DNA of 64,000 nt. Origin: Lutraria lutraria (Eukaryota > Mollusca > Bivalvia > Venerida > Mactridae). Under the pieces are notes generated by a model, which had not been told where the DNA came from, did not search any database, and worked only from the letters and a program-made list of their open reading frames with translations. A program made the translations under genes and the position numbers. Shown here piece after piece: positions 42,101 to 48,100 of this stretch (the first letter of the stretch is position 1; each line of letters begins with the position of its first letter). Location of the stretch: the NCBI GenBank assembly GCA_964023205.1, contig OZ026851.1, positions 17,491,528 to 17,555,527 of the forward strand, read 5' to 3'.

Positions 42101-45100
42101 TTTGTCAAGAACGGTTTATAACTGCATAAGAATTCATTTTCGTACATTGTTACTTTACAAATTTTACAACCACCAAAAGAACGCAATCATTAAACAATTG
42201 CTTAAGTTGGCGTGGTATTAATTTTTCTACGCTTGTAGATTTCACCCAATGGTAGGAAGGGTTTCCTCTGAATCATCCAATAGAATGAGGAATTTCTTCT
42301 CAATAATTAATACGTCATGCCAAGAAATGTAGGTCAAAAGTGAGCTTAGACACCTTCGCGAAAAAGACCCTGAACCATTAAAGAATCAGAATTTTCAACC
42401 TTGAAACCTTGATTGCATGTAGTCACTTTCCTCAAATGACCCAAAATGTTAAATAGCATCGATCAACGAATGTATAAATACACCTATAGAATTATATGTC
42501 AATAAATACAGGTTTAGCGTCAGACAACTTCGTCACCGCAAAGAAAAGCTAGTGTCCCATTAATGGAGGCAACTCATCTCAAATTCTACGGTCCATATTA
42601 TATATTGTTCTCAACTGTCTGTGGAAAAACCAATGATATTATATTTTATTATTTACTTCTCGATATTTTCTGAGAAACATTTTTGTTACAAGAATTCTAT
42701 AGCCGATGTCTGTGAAGCTTCCGACAGAAAACATTTAAGGCGATGATTTATCTAAAATATCCAGTCGTTTCAATATATTCGCGTGATTATTAAATTCCAT
42801 CAAGTTGCCATGTGAGTAATTTAAGATATTTTAAAATCACCGACCTTGTGGTGTGTTATTTCATCTGACGTCACTTCTGTTACACATTCCTAATACAATG
42901 TAGTCGTTATCTCCCCTTAGTAGTACATCTCTGGTTCCCGTTGTCTAAGGCTGTACAACCTTTAGTGGACTGCTGCGTGGAACGGGGACCAGTTTAGGTC
43001 ATAAGGTGCTTGTGTATGTAGGAGGGACCATGCAAAGGATGAGTGTAGTTAATCGTTTAACGAGAGTGCATTCCAATATTTAAGATGTCAACCAACCAAA
43101 GCGTACGGCATACTGTTACAAACGAGACTTAGTCACGCGAACGCTTGCTTTACAAACACAGTCGAATTTGTGAACAAAGACCACCCTTGGGAAAGACATA
43201 ATGTGGGCTTTATTGACAGGTGACCTTGAAGGTCATTTCGTTCTAAAAGTTAATGCCGTTTTGTCTTTAAAAGAATGACCTTTAGACGGAAGTTGTCGAT
43301 AGTTCAGGTTTGGCTGTAGCGCGAACATACAAACCATCGTGGTTTTCATGTAATTATGACGGTTACTATGGAGACGGAGAAAAAAGCGGTCCCGAATTTC
43401 ACCAGTCACAGCAAAATATTCCAATTTTTGCGACAGTGATTTCACGTGCACAACAATGTCTATTACTCGTACAACACTACTAGTATTTTCAACTAAATCA
43501 AGTTATCTGCGCATGCGTGCGTCACGATACACGTACTTCAAAATCTGCGTAACATGGTTTTATACCAACAGCTATTCTCCAATACGACATTATTGTTGTA
43601 AATGCCTTTCACATACGCTGACATTTATACAAATTGTTGAAGACATATTGGTTACATCACAATACGCTTAATCCCTAAGGCATCATCATCAAAGAGCTTT
43701 ATTAGAGCAACATCACTTCAAGGAATAGTTTTATTAGATGGACGTAACTCTATAACATGCCGTGTAAGTGATGATGATGTTCTTTCATTGTACAACGCCA
43801 TTGAATATGTATTTATATGTAGAAATAGGCGTTTAATCAAATTTTCAAGTTTCAAGTTTCAAGATGGTGAACATGTACAATACAGGTCCAAGAGTGCAAG
43901 AATACTATTGACGGTATTCAAACAATGAGAGAGTGATCCTTATTAGGAGCGAAGCTCCTATAGCTATACACCACATTTTCTAATTACAATTCAGTGACGC
44001 CTCATACATCCGCGTTGAAAAATAGTACCACTTGTTGTATGTGTATACTTTATACAGTTTTGATAAAAGATGGAGGTATATTGCAGGATTCTGTTGATTT
44101 GATTTAGTACATACAAATGTACGTAGTACGTACTAGTATAAATCATGATACAAGTAGTTGTAAAGTTTCCTTTTATTTCAGTCCTCATATGCGGACTACA
44201 TATATTCCTACGCTGAGAAAAATGTTGACGGCTTAAAGAGGAGTGAAGGTGCTGTTCTAAATTCTTGTTTTTGGGTGAGTTATGCTTATTATTACAAAAG
44301 GCGTAAACATTGTTTATTTCCCTATCAACCCTATTTTTTCCCAACGACCCTAGCTTTTTTATAAGGTCCGAGGAACGGTCCATCACTGTCTCTTTTTTAC
44401 AATTCCACACGCTTTCAAGACCCCCCCCCCCCCCCCCCCGCCGCCGCCAAAAAGCCCGATGTACCTATTCTATTTTAATGAGCATGTAATGTAACCAGAG
44501 TCAAACAATTGTTTTAAGCCAAATTAATCTGGAAAAAGATGGTATAAGATAAAGGTGTATGTTAATCATAAACATAGACTAGCAATGCTATGATAAGTGA
44601 GTGGCAGTATACCCGTTATTGAATAGACGTATGCTGTTTCAAAGGGAGAATGTCGATACATGGAAGATACAATGTAATTCATTTTCGAATATAAAACTAT
44701 TGGCAGTTTAATCGAACTTACAGAACATGTTCTATTAATTATCGCCAGAACAGCGGCCTTATTGCACCAATACTCAAATGCTTTCTATGAAGGTCTAGGG
44801 AGTCATTAAACCATTCACAGAGATGTTAACATTGTTTCCTTGTTTTCAGGGACCATTTGCTCTTGGAAGGCTTATAGCTGTGGTTGTGTCTACCAAAATA
44901 TCTGCTGCTTTTATGTTATCCTGTAATATAGTAAGTTTTCTATTAATAATCACTCGTTTTATTCCAGTGTGTATAATGCCCTTTATACGTACGTTATACG
45001 GCGGCCGGTTCACCAAGCCAGTTTTCTTTGATTTTATACTAACCAGTTCTAACTTACCCTACGACAAGGAGCCTGCAGCTTCTCTTCATATTGTTAATTG

Positions 45101-48100
45101 TCCAATTTTCATAGAATAGTATGACCTGTCGTGACTGGGATTCGATCCCGTTTCGCCGGATCACCGGTCCAGTGCACTTAACATTGGACCACGGGCTATG
45201 GCATTCATTCGATTTAAGGAAAGGCTCTTAGTCACTCTTGCTTAAAATATATTTGTTTATCTTTTTTATCTTCTGTAGTCTGTATTGATTCGTGTTCTAG
45301 TCTTATCTGTTAAAGTCAAATATACACAGCAAATGTAATTAATTAGTTCGTGCAATCACATAGATTGAGTTGTTTTTCCCTTGTCCTTGTCTGCGAGACA
45401 CGCCATTCAGCTTACTAGTATACCACATTTACCGTTGACGGCATGATATGGCACACTTTGACGTACTCGAAGTTTGCAGCATCAATTCGTGGGTAAAAAC
45501 TTTTCAAACTGTTGTTTTTTCTTTTTACAGGCTGGTTGTACTCTTGCATTGCTACTAACGCTGATATTTGAAACCAGTCGAGTTGTGGTATATATTGGTA
45601 CATGCGCACTCGGCATTTTCCTGTCAAGTATGTCACCCACAGCAATGGCGCTCACGGAACAATTTATTAGAATAAATGGTAGGTTTGACTCACAATATAT
45701 AGTGTGATAGAGTTATCTATTTAAATCAACAAACATTTTGGAAAATTCATTTTTATGGCGATCAACTTATCCAAGCTTTCGTACTAGTATACCAGCAACT
45801 TTCTTTCGAAAACAAGATCACTCGCGCCAATCTCTACCCAGAGTTGTTGTCCGTCATCCCTCACTTAGATATCTCACTTACGTCTCTCACCTACGTACAT
45901 CCTTTTTCGCTCATTTCGCGATGTAGTTCTCGCGGAATAATACAATTTTTCCTACAGACTTGGTCTATGATTTATTTGCTTTCTGTATAAATCATTTAAC
46001 AAATTAATTATTGTTGCATCTTATTGCTGTTTATCATTTTTCTAGCTCCTATTACGTCATGTATCGTGGTGTTCGCTGCTCTGGGGGAGGCAATTTGTCC
46101 TGTCATTGTTGGACGGGTAAGTAGCGTACTTATATAATTTATTGGTTCCCGTTTTTGTGCTTTATTTGAACATACGGATTGGGCTCCAATGTTATATCGG
46201 CACATATATTCCGTACCTCCATCCTAAGACGAGTCGGTCGGGATGTACCGAATGTTATCATACCAATATCAAGAATTCACATACTGTTTTGCCGTCTGAT
46301 AAAAGTTTTTAAGAAAATATTAAATAACACATATTGGTCGCTATGGTAAAAATGAGCCTCATATGACGAACGTTGATGTCATTTTCGAATCAATACTTTC
46401 TCGATGATTCAGAAAATGTTTTGCCTGGTCTATTTAAATGAAATATTTATAAGCAACTCAAATGAATACACGATTGATGTTTAATGTTTTTTATGACGTA
46501 CGGAGTTAAATTAAGGGTTAGGAACAATAATAATCCAAGTTAAAAGGATGCATATAGTACAAAAATGTACTATATATTAATAATAAATGATCACCACTCT
46601 TACCAATATTTCTACCGATTGGTAAGTAATGAATGTAAAGATAATGGTAACTTTGTTTGAATGTTAGGTTGGTAAACAAACTGGCGAACTCTTATAATGT
46701 ACCTCAAACTGGCTTCATTATTGAAATGAACTTTATCTAGAGCTTGCTATATGTTTTATTATACTTGTTGCGTAAATCAAAATACCATTATCTTGTATTA
46801 TGGTAAAATTTACACTAACCCGAATTTCTGAACTTCCACCTTATATTGAATAGCACTTGAAGAAAATTGTTGAACACTCGTGGTTCATCTAATACATACT
46901 TCCCACATCTACAATAGTTACCTCCCTTGGCGACCATCTTGTTTGGCAGATTTAACAGACATTGATCGAAGATATTTATATTTTTATTTTGATAATTCTA
47001 AATATAGGATATTTATATGTGACAACTACATTTTCTTAAACCTGATGTGCTTATGACATTAACAACTTCATGATTAAGTTAACTTTTATAAAAGAGTTGT
47101 TTAATAACCAATGTTCAGATTTTTTCTATTAAGCGCATAAGAAATTTGCCTAGCAAGATGGTCGCCAAGGGAGGTAAATAGTGTAGACGTGGGAACTATG
47201 TATATCAGGTTGACTTTTAATACATGTACGTACATATATACATGTACGTATTCAATCCAAAGTTGACTTTGAATGCAAAATTTGTTTGTGTAAATCGATT
47301 GTAAGCGTTGTAAATCACTTTGGGTTCTATAAAATGCACGTTTAGAAATTCGACCGAAGTAGTTGTAAGCGTAAAGCGTTGTTTGTTTCTGATTGCCCAA
47401 CCCGCGATCCTAGACTTTTTATAATGCCCGAGAAACTACACACGCTTTTAAGAGCCAAAAACAAAACAATACGACCTACCTAGCCTATTTTGAATGAGCG
47501 TGTAACCAGCGGCAAACGATTGTTTTACGACAGACAGACAGATATTTTTATTCAGACTTGTACGTGGTACATCATCTACATACATAAATACAAACATAAA
47601 CTGTCAACGTAATTTACAATTAAACGATAAAATGAACAAAATTGGACATAACTTTTTAAACAAAGAATCATACACAAGTTGCGCAAATATATATAGGTAA
47701 TGGAGATGAACAGAATTTATCTTTCAACATAAGTAATATTAGAACGAATTTTTAATGCAATTTTAACATACAATGATATATTAATTAACTCTGATTTATC
47801 AACATTTACGCCAGAACATGTAACTAGATCTAGAAACAAATATTTCTTTACGCCATGCAAAGTACATGTGCATATGTTTATCACACTTTCAGCTGTTTGT
47901 GTCTGTGGGACCAGTGAGCTTCTTGGCATTTTGTTTCACACTTGTATTAGTGGCACTGGTTGTTTATGTGATATTACTTGTGTTTGGTCGAGAAACGTCA
48001 CGATATCGAGGTAAGTCACACGTGATAGAAATCTAAACTGATTCCCGTTACATGTTGTAGTACACCAAAGGTTCCCGTTCCACCTTGCAGTGCAGTTTAG

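Noticed and set aside
45531..45707. MFSD4B (sodium-glucose transporter NaGLT1) as the identity
   Set aside because: The FLGPTLFDLGCQT and GCVDCVAN forms and loop patterns fit MFSD4A better; a full phylogeny would be needed to exclude a lineage-specific MFSD4 paralogue.
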